From the NCBI GenBank assembly GCA_003354055.1, contig PIVQ01000001.1:14022-78021 (forward strand): a DNA stretch of 64,000 nt. Reading direction: 5' to 3'. The translations under genes were made by a program, and so were the position numbers. Below, piece after piece: positions 28,019 through 37,117 of the stretch. How positions within the stretch are numbered: the first letter of the stretch is position 1; every line of letters begins with the position of its first letter. This stretch comes from Desulfobacteraceae bacterium (GTDB lineage: Bacteria > Desulfobacterota > Desulfobacteria > Desulfobacterales > Desulfobacteraceae). Under the pieces are notes generated by a model. That model was not told the origin of the DNA. It was given only the letters and a program-made list of their open reading frames with translations, and did no database searches.

Positions 28019-30837
28019 TATTGTTCCAGATATGATGTTTTTTCTAAGTTGCTCAAGTACGTTTCTAAGCCTTCAATATCGCTGTCAGTAGCAGTAGGTA
28101 TGTCAATGCCGGCCGGATTGAAAAACAATTGAATTGACTTCTCATCATATTTTTTGCTCCCACCAAATCCTGATTCCACATAAACTGAACCGCCACCAAA
28201 GATCTTTTTCTTTTGATAGGCATTAATATCGATACTATTGCTTTTAAATTGATTCCTAATCAGAAATGCTTTTGATAAATCCTTAACAGCGATACCATAC
28301 AAATTATCTTCAAACAAATTCTGTTTTAACACGACACTGCTCATCTCCCCAACACTTGCCCCTTTATCTTTAAACCCCTTAAAGCTGTTATTCTCAATTA
28401 AAAAATGTGAGCCGCTGACATCCAAACCATCCCCATTTTTATCTCCGGTTGCGGAATATATAAAATAACACTCTTGAATAAGCCCTTTACAATAATCCAA
28501 ATCCACTTGATCGGCGAAATTATTACTGAATTGATTGTTCTTCAAAAGAACAAATTCAGCATATTTTACATTGAGTCCGTCGTCAGCCTTATTATCTGAA
28601 ATAACCGAATCCGATATGGTCACCAGTTTGTTATAATGTATCGACAAGCCGCCTGAAAAAAATGCACCATTTATCCAACGCTCACTTCCGTTGGATAGCC
28701 TAAGATATCGAATATCACTTGTTGTATTTTGATCGCCAAGGATACCGACCGAACCAAAGGGTTTTGCAGGATCGATAGACGTGATAACAACGGGTTTCTC
28801 TTTTGTTCCTTTTATTGTTATTCCATTTTTCCCAAGAACAACTTTGCCCTCTCCAAGCCGCAATCTGGTCCCTTCTTCAATTATCAATTTTAAATTATCC
28901 GGAACGATGACGTCTTCCTTGATTTCATAGTCCCCCGGATGGATGGTAAATTCATTTTTTGTAATTGAATAATTGAAAATATCACCAATTCTCTTCAGTC
29001 TCGAATCCAACTGATTCTTGTCTGGAAAAAGCCCCTTAATCTGAGCAATTGGTTTCTCTGGGGAAACCAATGTTACTGTAGATGAATCCAAGGTTTTTCC
29101 TGTCACTTTATTGTATAAAACAAAAGAGGTCGTATCTTTAGCATTTGCTAAATTCACATTTGCTGGAAAAGAAAAAAGAAGATTATAACTTCTTTTTAAT
29201 CTATTAGACTCTTTATCCAATGCAGAGGAAAAGCCAATCTGTCCGACAACATCTTTCAACTCAATTCTGCCGGCACCCTGTTTGACAACAAAATTGTCTT
29301 CCCAAACCCTAATGATTTTATCCCCTTCAGAGATAACCACTTTCACAATCCCTTTAATTCTTCCCGTTTTCAACTGTGGCAGGTTAATCCTGAGTTGTTT
29401 AAATCCAATGGCAGACATCGAGGCTGGCTCAAGTTCCACCATCAAAGATTGATCGTTTGAAGACAGTGAAATTTGAGGGGATGAATTTTCCAGGTATTCT
29501 TTCAAAACGTTCATATTATGCCCGACAATATCATTGTACGGGAATAACCCTGAAAGAAGCAGCTTCAACCAGCCTGCATAGTGAGTTTTTCTGTTGTTTT
29601 CGACAAGATCCTGAAACTGTTTTCTGCTTTTTTCACCATCATTTGTAATAAACTGATAAATTTTTCTATATTTTTTCTGGCGAATCTGATCATTTTGGGA
29701 CAACAGATAAAATAACGGAAATTTAAAAACATCTCCATCATGTGCAGTCCAAAGGTTACCTAACTGCTCAGGAGTCTTCTGCCCATCTAAGTTAAGCTTT
29801 GATGGTATATTGTCCCGACGAATGGTCGGATAGAATTTTCCACTGGCTGTATCAAAAAAAACATAAAAGTTTCCATTTATTAACCCATGCCCAATTAGTC
29901 CTGAAAGTGCACGAACAGCTTCAAAAGAAGTAATATATTCAATATCAAAATAATTTTCGAGTTCTTCAAAATTTTTATTAGAAATTGCTTTATTAAGGTC
30001 AGAATATCTTTCATAAATTGCTTCTCTATGCTTTTCAGGGTATTCACTGTCTTTAAAAACTTCCTTGAATTTATGCTGAAGCTCTTTCGAGTTAAATTCA
30101 GAATCATGACTTATAAGTGCCTTGTCAGAACTTGCCAGAGAACTACTGGAATAGCTAAAAATCCTGTATGATGATTTTTTTTCAGCTTCCATGAAAGCAT
30201 CATCAAGCCTGTTTTCCAGATAATAAAGTTTTTCATCCCAATTATTCACCCGGACAGAAATCGCCTCTCTCTTTTGGGAGATAATTCCAAAATATTCCGC
30301 AAGCTCATTTACAAAGAGCTGATAGGAAAAGACCCGGTCCCGTATGATTAAATTGAACCGTTTTGCATTGTTAATCTGTTCTCCTTTTCTCAGTTTTATT
30401 GAATAGGATATGTAATTTCCTCTTCTGTGTCCTGTAGGAGCACGGCCATGGGATTTAATTTTAATTTTATAGGTTTTCCCATTGAAAATAAGAGACGCTT
30501 TTCGCCATTTATTATTTTGGGTATAATAACGGCTACCAAAGGCTGGATCTTCATATTTCCCATACAATTCTGAAAAATGAACGACATCTTTCCGGGATAA
30601 GACGATTTGAAAAAGCGGAAGTTTCATCTTCCGGCCAACCCCGGGCATATCTTTATCATAGTCGTATAAAAGCTTAACAAGTTTTGGATAAATCCCAGAG
30701 AACTGATCCTTTAGGACATGTTGGAAATCTTTTTGCTTGCTGTCATCACCCATCTGCCTCATATTTTCATAGAATAAATATGACGACACACTTCCTATTA
30801 CTATTAATAGGATGATAATTATATATCGTTTTCTCAT
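28018..30837 (-). CDS. CotH-kinase-like protein fused to a right-handed beta-helix
   Basis: 939 residues from the ATG at 30835-30837, which has GGGAG seven bases upstream; a longer frame of 14 codons is rejected. Residues 3-20 form an uncleaved signal-anchor, placing the protein outside the inner membrane. Residues about 120-400 resemble the CotH kinase fold (RFNLIIRDR, YYLENRLDDAFME, NGNFYVFF), but the usual PWDxD stretch reads RRDNI, so activity is uncertain. Residues about 640-900 are short repeats such as DGLNVKYAEFVLLKNN and DGLDVSGSHFLIENN, a parallel beta-helix that could bind polysaccharide. It sits between the DUF4956 and VTC genes, nearly touching both. Confidence 0.75.
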   Translation of the reverse strand: MRKRYIIIILLIVIGSVSSYLFYENMRQMGDDSKQKDFQHVLKDQFSGIYPKLVKLLYDYDKDMPGVGRKMKLPLFQIVLSRKDVVHFSELYGKYEDPAFGSRYYTQNNKWRKASLIFNGKTYKIKIKSHGRAPTGHRRGNYISYSIKLRKGEQINNAKRFNLIIRDRVFSYQLFVNELAEYFGIISQKREAISVRVNNWDEKLYYLENRLDDAFMEAEKKSSYRIFSYSSSSLASSDKALISHDSEFNSKELQHKFKEVFKDSEYPEKHREAIYERYSDLNKAISNKNFEELENYFDIEYITSFEAVRALSGLIGHGLINGNFYVFFDTASGKFYPTIRRDNIPSKLNLDGQKTPEQLGNLWTAHDGDVFKFPLFYLLSQNDQIRQKKYRKIYQFITNDGEKSRKQFQDLVENNRKTHYAGWLKLLLSGLFPYNDIVGHNMNVLKEYLENSSPQISLSSNDQSLMVELEPASMSAIGFKQLRINLPQLKTGRIKGIVKVVISEGDKIIRVWEDNFVVKQGAGRIELKDVVGQIGFSSALDKESNRLKRSYNLLFSFPANVNLANAKDTTSFVLYNKVTGKTLDSSTVTLVSPEKPIAQIKGLFPDKNQLDSRLKRIGDIFNYSITKNEFTIHPGDYEIKEDVIVPDNLKLIIEEGTRLRLGEGKVVLGKNGITIKGTKEKPVVITSIDPAKPFGSVGILGDQNTTSDIRYLRLSNGSERWINGAFFSGGLSIHYNKLVTISDSVISDNKADDGLNVKYAEFVLLKNNQFSNNFADQVDLDYCKGLIQECYFIYSATGDKNGDGLDVSGSHFLIENNSFKGFKDKGASVGEMSSVVLKQNLFEDNLYGIAVKDLSKAFLIRNQFKSNSIDINAYQKKKIFGGGSVYVESGFGGSKKYDEKSIQLFFNPAGIDIPTATDSDIEGLETYLSNLEKTSYLEQ

Positions 30838-30856
30838 AAAGAATCTCCCATCCCAA

Positions 30857-31561
30857 TCAAAGAGAACCGCCAAGTCCACCGCCTTTATAATCCAAATAGG
30901 ATATTTTTATAGCGCTGTCGATTTCTCGTAACCTTGATTCAATTTGTTGTAAAGAATTTTCATTAACGAATTCGACAAGCAGACAAGCCTCCATCAGTGA
31001 GTCGGTTTTATCAAATCGTTTCATTCGGTACATGGAACAATTCTCCTTCAAAATATCAATGACATTATCAAGACTTATTGTTTCAGGAAAATGGCTTGTC
31101 ACGTTCAAATATAGACTTTGCTCCCAGTTCACTTCATTTCTGGATCTCTTTTCTTTCAAAAAAAGGATGCTCAGTATGGTTATAACCGCAACAACGGTGA
31201 TAAAACGTTGATTTGCACCAAATCCAAGCCCAATGGCAATGATGAGAAACAAATAAGACAACTCTTCGGGTTCCTTTATAGCTGCCCTGAATCGAACAAT
31301 GGAAAGTGCTCCAATGAGCCCCAATGATAGAGCCAGTGATGATCTTACAATGGTTATGATCAACATTGTTGTAACCGCAAGTAATACAAAATTATTAGAA
31401 AAAGCCTGCCTGTTCGAAAGGGAATTGCCATAACGGACATAGACTCGCCTGACAATTGATGCAAGAATAGCTGCCAGTATCAAGTTTAATATAAACTCCC
31501 AAATAGAAGCCTGTACAATTTGCGTTGTAAAAAATTCCTGAACAGATTCCAATCCCTTCAT
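30857..31561 (-). CDS. DUF4956 membrane protein
   Basis: 234 residues. Four or five hydrophobic helices fill residues about 18-135, containing the family-specific RSSLALSLGLIGALSIVRFR and GFGANQRF motifs; the remainder is a soluble domain. The biochemical role of the family is not established, but it accompanies VTC- and CotH-domain genes in many bacteria, and here precedes them by 19 and about 2800 bases in one direction. A membrane partner for the CotH-beta-helix protein is likely. The upstream GT-B gene ends 13 bases away. Confidence 0.85.
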   Translation of the reverse strand: MKGLESVQEFFTTQIVQASIWEFILNLILAAILASIVRRVYVRYGNSLSNRQAFSNNFVLLAVTTMLIITIVRSSLALSLGLIGALSIVRFRAAIKEPEELSYLFLIIAIGLGFGANQRFITVVAVITILSILFLKEKRSRNEVNWEQSLYLNVTSHFPETISLDNVIDILKENCSMYRMKRFDKTDSLMEACLLVEFVNENSLQQIESRLREIDSAIKISYLDYKGGGLGGSL

Positions 31562-31574
31562 CTTGATAACACTC

Positions 31575-33125
31575 CTATATATTTTTTATCTGCATCTGAT
31601 TATTTTGCATTTGTTGAACCGTCTTAGCACAATTCATAGCAGCATTGCCATGGAGATCATAAAACTGTCCTGCTAAAAAATTTTGGACATTTCTTTTTTT
31701 GGAATTTATCAATTCGTTTGAACTGGCAATCACCTGAATTGCCCGTTCAAGTTCATCTGTATTGCTTGAATGCAGTGTTGCATCGGCATCAATAAAATCA
31801 ATACCATTTAGTTCATCGTTAAAATCCATCGTAATCACTGGCACATCCATTAACATCGCCTCGACGGCAACAGTTGACGCACATGTCAATACAGCTGAAC
31901 ACCCATGGAGCCAATTAAAAATATTGTCTGGTAACCCTTTAGAGCCATAGGACACGATGTTTAATTTTGACTCGGGAACTTGTGGTAAAAGTTCTTTATA
32001 ATATTTTTTTCTGTCTTTCCTGTGTAATTTGGCGATAAAACAAATCTGCTCAAACTGTTTACTTAATCTCATGATACTTTTAATCAGAATTTTATGATGA
32101 TCAAGAGAAATACTGTTTCCTGGTCCGGATGTTGCTATCAGAATCCATTGATCATATTTGTTGGTATCGAATTTTTTAATCAATCGAAAGTCAGTTTCCT
32201 TTTTCTTCACCGGTTTTCTGGACAAATAAGGTGCTCCACATGCAGTAACTTTCACGGGGTCGATACCAAATTTTTCCAACACAGATTTGCTGTGAGGGCC
32301 ATATGTTAAATATTGATCTGTTATGTGGTATCGGTGCAATGGGTCACCAATTACAGAACCATGCATCAGACAAACCGTTGGAATCCTTTTTTTCTGACCC
32401 CATAGACAGGCAGTCCTCCCCTCAAAAGAGATATCATTTCCAACAACAATCAACTCAGGTGAAATAAATTCTTCAATTCCCTTAAGACAAGCTATCCCAC
32501 AGTATACATGTGGTAATAATTGGCAAATGGTTTGCTGCAATATCCTTGATATTTTTTTTCCTTCACCGGGGATGGAAAATGACGGCAACTTTACTGTCGC
32601 TTCTTTCAAAAGTAACTTAGCAGATAAGAGCCCTTTTCTCCGATAGGAATCTAAAAGCTTCGGCCAGGCACCGCGTGCGTATACAGCCCTTATTCCATTT
32701 TTTTCCAATTGCATAAAAGCACTAACATCGTTAACTACAAAAATATAGCGTATATTTAGCTCGCCTAATTGTTGAGCCACTGGAACCTGTGCCTTAATAT
32801 GAGTGGGTTCTCTTGGAATAAAAACGATGTTAGCCTTAGATGGCCCACAGGTCTTTCCCTTAACTATATAATCCTGTAAAAAAGATGATGAAACTGACCG
32901 TATGCGCTCTATAAATGAATACTGATCCAGTTTGCTGACCTTACCTTTTCCAGCAGCAGGCTGAGCGTCTCGGATCGAATTCATCAGCGCGTAATATATA
33001 GGTGTTCTTATAATTTCAAGGAGATCTAACCCCTCAACCATAAGATAGTTTTTCCAGTGTGATTCATGAAGAATTGGAAAAACCCTGTCCAGCCAAAAAA
33101 GAACTTCGTGTCTGTTAATAACCAT
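31575..33125 (-). CDS. GT-B-fold glycosyltransferase-like polysaccharide protein
   Basis: 516 residues. The second half shows a GT-B pattern similar to capsule synthesis, epimerase or polyol-phosphate transferase proteins: LTYGPHSKSVLEKFGI, VTACGAPYL, WILIATSGPGNS, then TCASTVAVEAMLMDVPVITMDF, where a Ser/Glu pair normally binds the donor nucleotide. The N-terminal half is weakly characteristic (NIVFIPREPTH). No signal peptide or membrane segment is obvious. It could transfer a sugar or a phosphorylated group onto the growing chain. The family assignment is by pattern only. Confidence 0.6.
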   Translation of the reverse strand: MVINRHEVLFWLDRVFPILHESHWKNYLMVEGLDLLEIIRTPIYYALMNSIRDAQPAAGKGKVSKLDQYSFIERIRSVSSSFLQDYIVKGKTCGPSKANIVFIPREPTHIKAQVPVAQQLGELNIRYIFVVNDVSAFMQLEKNGIRAVYARGAWPKLLDSYRRKGLLSAKLLLKEATVKLPSFSIPGEGKKISRILQQTICQLLPHVYCGIACLKGIEEFISPELIVVGNDISFEGRTACLWGQKKRIPTVCLMHGSVIGDPLHRYHITDQYLTYGPHSKSVLEKFGIDPVKVTACGAPYLSRKPVKKKETDFRLIKKFDTNKYDQWILIATSGPGNSISLDHHKILIKSIMRLSKQFEQICFIAKLHRKDRKKYYKELLPQVPESKLNIVSYGSKGLPDNIFNWLHGCSAVLTCASTVAVEAMLMDVPVITMDFNDELNGIDFIDADATLHSSNTDELERAIQVIASSNELINSKKRNVQNFLAGQFYDLHGNAAMNCAKTVQQMQNNQMQIKNI

Positions 33126-33175
33126 AAATATCTATTATTCTTAAAACAAATATGACCCTTGTTTAACAATCATAT

Positions 33176-33802
33176 TTATTTTTCATTCCAATCTAAGAAT
33201 TTCTTCTGTTTTTTTAAGCGATAGTAGGATTTTTCATTTCTCATCCTTATAACTACAGCCGGAGCGCCCCCAACAACTGCAAGCGGAGGAACATCTTTCG
33301 TCACGACTGCCCCCATCCCAATTACTGCACCTTCACCAATTGTTACACCTGGAACAATATAGACGCTATCACCAATCCATACACAATCCCCAATTTGGAC
33401 AGGTTTAGAAATCCTGACTTTATCATATGGAAGACATTCAGGAGATTCAAAGTTGTGATTCTGTGTAACAATTCTGACATTTTGTCCAAAATGAACATGA
33501 TCACCGATTGTCAAGCCACCTGAGGCCATTGCAACAAAACCAGAATTTATATTTACATCTTTCCCGAAATAACATTTTTTCCGGGGACTAATCTGAACAG
33601 GTCCCATTATATTCGGCCTTGATTTGCACCCGCCTAGAGCCTGAATTTGGGTTTCAGTGTCGAACCGAATATAGATATTGGTTAGTGGGAGTATAAGTCT
33701 TCGAAAAATTTTAAAAATTAATAACTGCACTTTATTCGGCGCTTGTGGGAGATCCCGTCTTGGTATTTGCCAAGCCTCCAAATTTTTATTATCTGTTTTC
33801 AT
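33176..33802 (-). CDS. Hexapeptide-repeat acetyltransferase
   Basis: 208 residues with left-handed beta-helix hexapeptides: [65 protein letters not shown]. The His in TQNHNFE corresponds to the catalytic His of the WcaF/NodL/CysE-type O-acetyltransferases. It would use acetyl-CoA to acetylate a hydroxyl on a sugar of the polysaccharide. It lies between a GT-B gene (50 bases) and the first flippase gene (28 bases). Confidence 0.85.
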   Translation of the reverse strand: MKTDNKNLEAWQIPRRDLPQAPNKVQLLIFKIFRRLILPLTNIYIRFDTETQIQALGGCKSRPNIMGPVQISPRKKCYFGKDVNINSGFVAMASGGLTIGDHVHFGQNVRIVTQNHNFESPECLPYDKVRISKPVQIGDCVWIGDSVYIVPGVTIGEGAVIGMGAVVTKDVPPLAVVGGAPAVVIRMRNEKSYYRLKKQKKFLDWNEK

Positions 33803-33830
33803 TACATATTCAACATATCTGTTACCTGCG

Positions 33831-35300
33831 TTAATACCTCAAACACTTTTCCTTAAATATAGCTCTAATTTTTACTATACGTTCTCTCTCAAACGGGGAT
33901 CTATACAGAATACATAAAATCAGAATAGGATAAACCAAGGAGAGTAAAAGGCTTATTACAATTCGTGGTAAAACAGGTAAAGTCTGAGTCCAGCTACCAA
34001 TGAGAACAAACAAAACAGAAAAAAGAAAAAAGCAACAAAGAGATTGCCAGTCATAGTCAATTGGGAACCGACGCTGAGAAAAATAATAAATTAATATTGT
34101 CATAACAAACCATCCGAGGATTGAAGCAATTGCAGCGCCTTTGCCTCCAAACAAGGGTATCAGAAAGACGGCACTTATAATAACTACAACCAAACCTCCT
34201 ATGCTTATCAACGGTAGTGGTTTCGTGTTATCTGCAAATTCAAAACCCGTTCCGAACATAAAATACAGTCCTTGAGAAACAAAAACGAGCGCCACCAGAG
34301 GTATAAACGGAACTGCCGCATGAAACTTTTCAGTTGTCATGATGTTAATAATTTCTGGACCAAACAGGGATACCCATAGCCAGAGAGCCGATATTCCAGC
34401 AACGTAGTAGGTAATCATCGATCTAAACACATCCTGGGGAGAATCTTCCTGTGCATGTAATTGAAACTTAAAAGGTACCCATGCTCTTTGAGCAGCCCCG
34501 ATTATAAAAGTAATTGGAGTTACAATTTTAATTGCAATATTATATACGCCAGCCTCCTCCATCCCAAGTTTGTGGGCTATCAGGTATTGGCTGAATTGAG
34601 CTAAACCTATTGCCTGTACCCGATGAGGAACAATAGGTATTCCATAGGAAAGCATTTTTTTCCAGACATCAAAATTCATTTTAAAGGAAATTGACTTTAT
34701 GGTTGCTGCAAACAGAGTTATAAAGGAGATTATGCTTCCCGCAAAATTAGCAAAAATAACCCCTATGAGTCCAACTTTTAAGTATACAACAAAAAATATT
34801 GAGACTCCGATCGAAACAAGTATCGTGAGAATATTTATAAAAGATATTGTTTTGACACGTCTATCCGCTCTTAGTATTGCGATGGGTGTTTCGTTAACCG
34901 TATTAATCACAGCAGTGGCTACAACAAACGCCAGAATCCTCGTAGACCCCATATTCCTGAAAAATAAATTGCTGATCGGTTCTGAAGCGAACCATACTGC
35001 AATCGCTAAAAGAACAGAGCTTGCCGTTACTCCAATAAGCCCGGCACTTATGACCTCCTTCTTTTCAGAATTATCCTTGCATAAATTATAGTATCTAAAA
35101 ATTGCATTGGTCATTCCCAAATTTGCAATAGCGTTAAAAAGAGCACCAGAAATAACTGCCATTGCCAGTATTCCATAATCCTCAGGTGTCAGATAGCGGG
35201 TATAAACCGGCAGAAGAATAAAGCTGATAACCTGGCCAATCATACCGCCAGCACCATATATCAAAGCATCATACAAAAAAGATAAAAGCTTATTTAGCAT
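33831..35300 (-). CDS. Oligosaccharide flippase (Wzx/MATE-like membrane protein)
   Basis: 489 residues, about 13-14 hydrophobic segments. The first segments FLYDALIYGAGGMIGQVISFILLPVYTRYLTPEDYGILA are a textbook polysaccharide flippase N-terminus. It would transport a lipid-linked oligosaccharide across the inner membrane. It is a different subtype from the flippase at 17156, so the locus carries two. The upstream radical SAM gene ends 18 bases away. Confidence 0.87.
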   Translation of the reverse strand: MLNKLLSFLYDALIYGAGGMIGQVISFILLPVYTRYLTPEDYGILAMAVISGALFNAIANLGMTNAIFRYYNLCKDNSEKKEVISAGLIGVTASSVLLAIAVWFASEPISNLFFRNMGSTRILAFVVATAVINTVNETPIAILRADRRVKTISFINILTILVSIGVSIFFVVYLKVGLIGVIFANFAGSIISFITLFAATIKSISFKMNFDVWKKMLSYGIPIVPHRVQAIGLAQFSQYLIAHKLGMEEAGVYNIAIKIVTPITFIIGAAQRAWVPFKFQLHAQEDSPQDVFRSMITYYVAGISALWLWVSLFGPEIINIMTTEKFHAAVPFIPLVALVFVSQGLYFMFGTGFEFADNTKPLPLISIGGLVVVIISAVFLIPLFGGKGAAIASILGWFVMTILIYYFSQRRFPIDYDWQSLCCFFLFSVLFVLIGSWTQTLPVLPRIVISLLLSLVYPILILCILYRSPFERERIVKIRAIFKEKCLRY

Positions 35301-35318
35301 TCAATTATGTCCACTCAG

Positions 35319-36815
35319 TTATGCTGCTTTAGCTTTATCCAAAGTCTTTTTTAACCACCAACCTAACTGCAGTATCCTATCGTACGCAATGCTGAATCTG
35401 AATTGAAAACTTATCTTATAAATTTTTAGCAGAAACCTGTATAATCTCAAATTAGCGGCACCTAATTCATTTAGTCTTCCAACAATTGCGAAAAATGCTT
35501 TATGGTCCTGTATGAAATCATATGTTTCCTCCAGAACCCATGGAGGTTTCCCTTTTCTTACATTATCAATAATATTTATCCAGTTCTCCAAGGAATAATT
35601 TTCAGTTTCATCTCCTAAACACAGCTTAGCCATTTTAGTTCCTGGGGTTGGAATCAATAAGTCTGACGGAGTTAGCGCATTATGATTTTCTAGTTTCAAC
35701 TGTATTATAAGTTGATAGGTTTCCAATACGTCCCTTTTTGTTTCATCTGGAAAGCCTCTAATCGTAAAAAAAGACGGGCATATTTCTGAGTTTGCTAACT
35801 TTCTATTTGTTAAAATCACATCTTGCTTAGTTGCATTTTTATTAATGTCCCTCAGTATTTTTTCGGAGCCTGATTCTGCTCCAAAGGTAAGCATCCGACA
35901 ACCCACATCTTGAAGTTTTTTAATGAAGGCTGGATCTGCCTTTGCCATAAAATCAGTTCGGCAATTTGTATACCAGCGTATATCCAGTTTTTCACGGGCC
36001 ATTAAATCAACTATTTTTTGACTTCGTTTAATATTGCCAAAAAAATTATCATCAATAAAAGTAAAATTTCTAATTCCATAGGTTTGAATATAGAACTTGA
36101 TACTATCGATCACTTTGCTCGGAGAAAGTTCCCGCCACTTTTTCTTTCTCACCGATTCGGTACAAAAAGCGCATGAAAATGGACATCCTCGACTTGTTTC
36201 AATTGGAATTAGTGCTTCATCCTTATGGAGCTTCAATGTGTCAGCCCACACGCCGGTATAAGGATCATATTTGTTAAAATCAACCAAATGGAACGGAATG
36301 GGTGGCAGTTTCTCAAGACGGGCTGGTAAAGCATGCTTGTTTATCACTATTTGACCATCTTTTTTGAATCCCACCCCTGGAATATTATGAAAATCCGGAG
36401 ATTCTTTTTTCAGGCTCTCCAACAAAACCTGGAAAGTCTCTTCTCCATCTTCCATTACAATAAAATCAACAAATTCATGTTTCAATGTGGCCTCCGGCAC
36501 AAGTGAAGGATGAACGCCTCCCCAAATAACCGGTACATTAGAATTTTTTTTTATAAGTTCACTCACCCGCAGTGCTGAGGTGATATGATTGACGCTCATA
36601 GAACTGATACCGACACAAATCGGGTCTTTCTGCAATTCTTTTAACAAGATATTGTCAAAATCATCTTCCACTCTTTCATCAAGAATAAACACGTCCAAAC
36701 CGTCTGCAACAAGAGGAGCTGCAACTGTAAGGATTCCAAGAGGTGGACGATCCACAGTTTCTGAGGTAGCATTGGAAAATGCTGGAAATATTAGTATTAC
36801 TCGATCACTATCCAT
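35319..36815 (-). CDS. Cobalamin-binding-type radical SAM enzyme
   Basis: 498 residues from the ATG at 36813-36815; GGAGGG lies six bases ahead and a longer frame of nine codons is rejected. The N-terminal B12-binding domain spans about 1-140 (VPVIWGGVHPSLVPEA near 94-109). The radical SAM motif is ETSRGCPFSCAFC with Cys211, Cys215 and Cys218, followed by FTFIDDNFFGN and TFGAESGSEK. It is the third of three successive radical SAM genes and lies 302 bases from the one before it. Methylation or another radical step on a sugar or lipid is likely; the substrate is unknown. Confidence 0.87.
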   Translation of the reverse strand: MDSDRVILIFPAFSNATSETVDRPPLGILTVAAPLVADGLDVFILDERVEDDFDNILLKELQKDPICVGISSMSVNHITSALRVSELIKKNSNVPVIWGGVHPSLVPEATLKHEFVDFIVMEDGEETFQVLLESLKKESPDFHNIPGVGFKKDGQIVINKHALPARLEKLPPIPFHLVDFNKYDPYTGVWADTLKLHKDEALIPIETSRGCPFSCAFCTESVRKKKWRELSPSKVIDSIKFYIQTYGIRNFTFIDDNFFGNIKRSQKIVDLMAREKLDIRWYTNCRTDFMAKADPAFIKKLQDVGCRMLTFGAESGSEKILRDINKNATKQDVILTNRKLANSEICPSFFTIRGFPDETKRDVLETYQLIIQLKLENHNALTPSDLLIPTPGTKMAKLCLGDETENYSLENWINIIDNVRKGKPPWVLEETYDFIQDHKAFFAIVGRLNELGAANLRLYRFLLKIYKISFQFRFSIAYDRILQLGWWLKKTLDKAKAA

Positions 36816-37117
36816 TTGTTGCCCTCCAAAATTCAAATACAATTATAATTTCTTTAAAAATCATACTTTTAAGTACCTTAAAACCAGCAACGGAGACCTT
36901 TGATTAATTCCTAAATTCATTTATTTTTTTGTCTTGGATCTAGAACCCTTTAAAATTTCAAGGTTTTTAAGGTCTCCTATAGAACCGTTGTTCAACAGAA
37001 TTTTATTCATTTTCCATACAACTTAGGTTTGGCTTATTCAATTTTACCTATTGCTATATATTAAGCCCTATCAATAACTTGCTACAATTCTCTTCCTGCA
37101 AAGATCTAAATTAATTG
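36816..37117. other. AT-rich intergenic stretch with inverted repeat
   Basis: 302 bases without a gene between two radical SAM genes. A 9-base inverted repeat GGAGACCTT (36892-36900) and AAGGTCTCC (36969-36977) is separated by 68 bases, each arm also near a CAACGG or CCGTTG block. It could mark a transcription start or stop for the downstream part of the locus, but I see no clear promoter or T-tract terminator. Confidence 0.4.

Noticed and set aside
30838..30879. Longer N-terminus for the CotH-like gene
   Set aside because: It overlaps the DUF4956 gene by 23 bases, and the ATG at 30835-30837 has a clear ribosome site and begins a signal-anchor.
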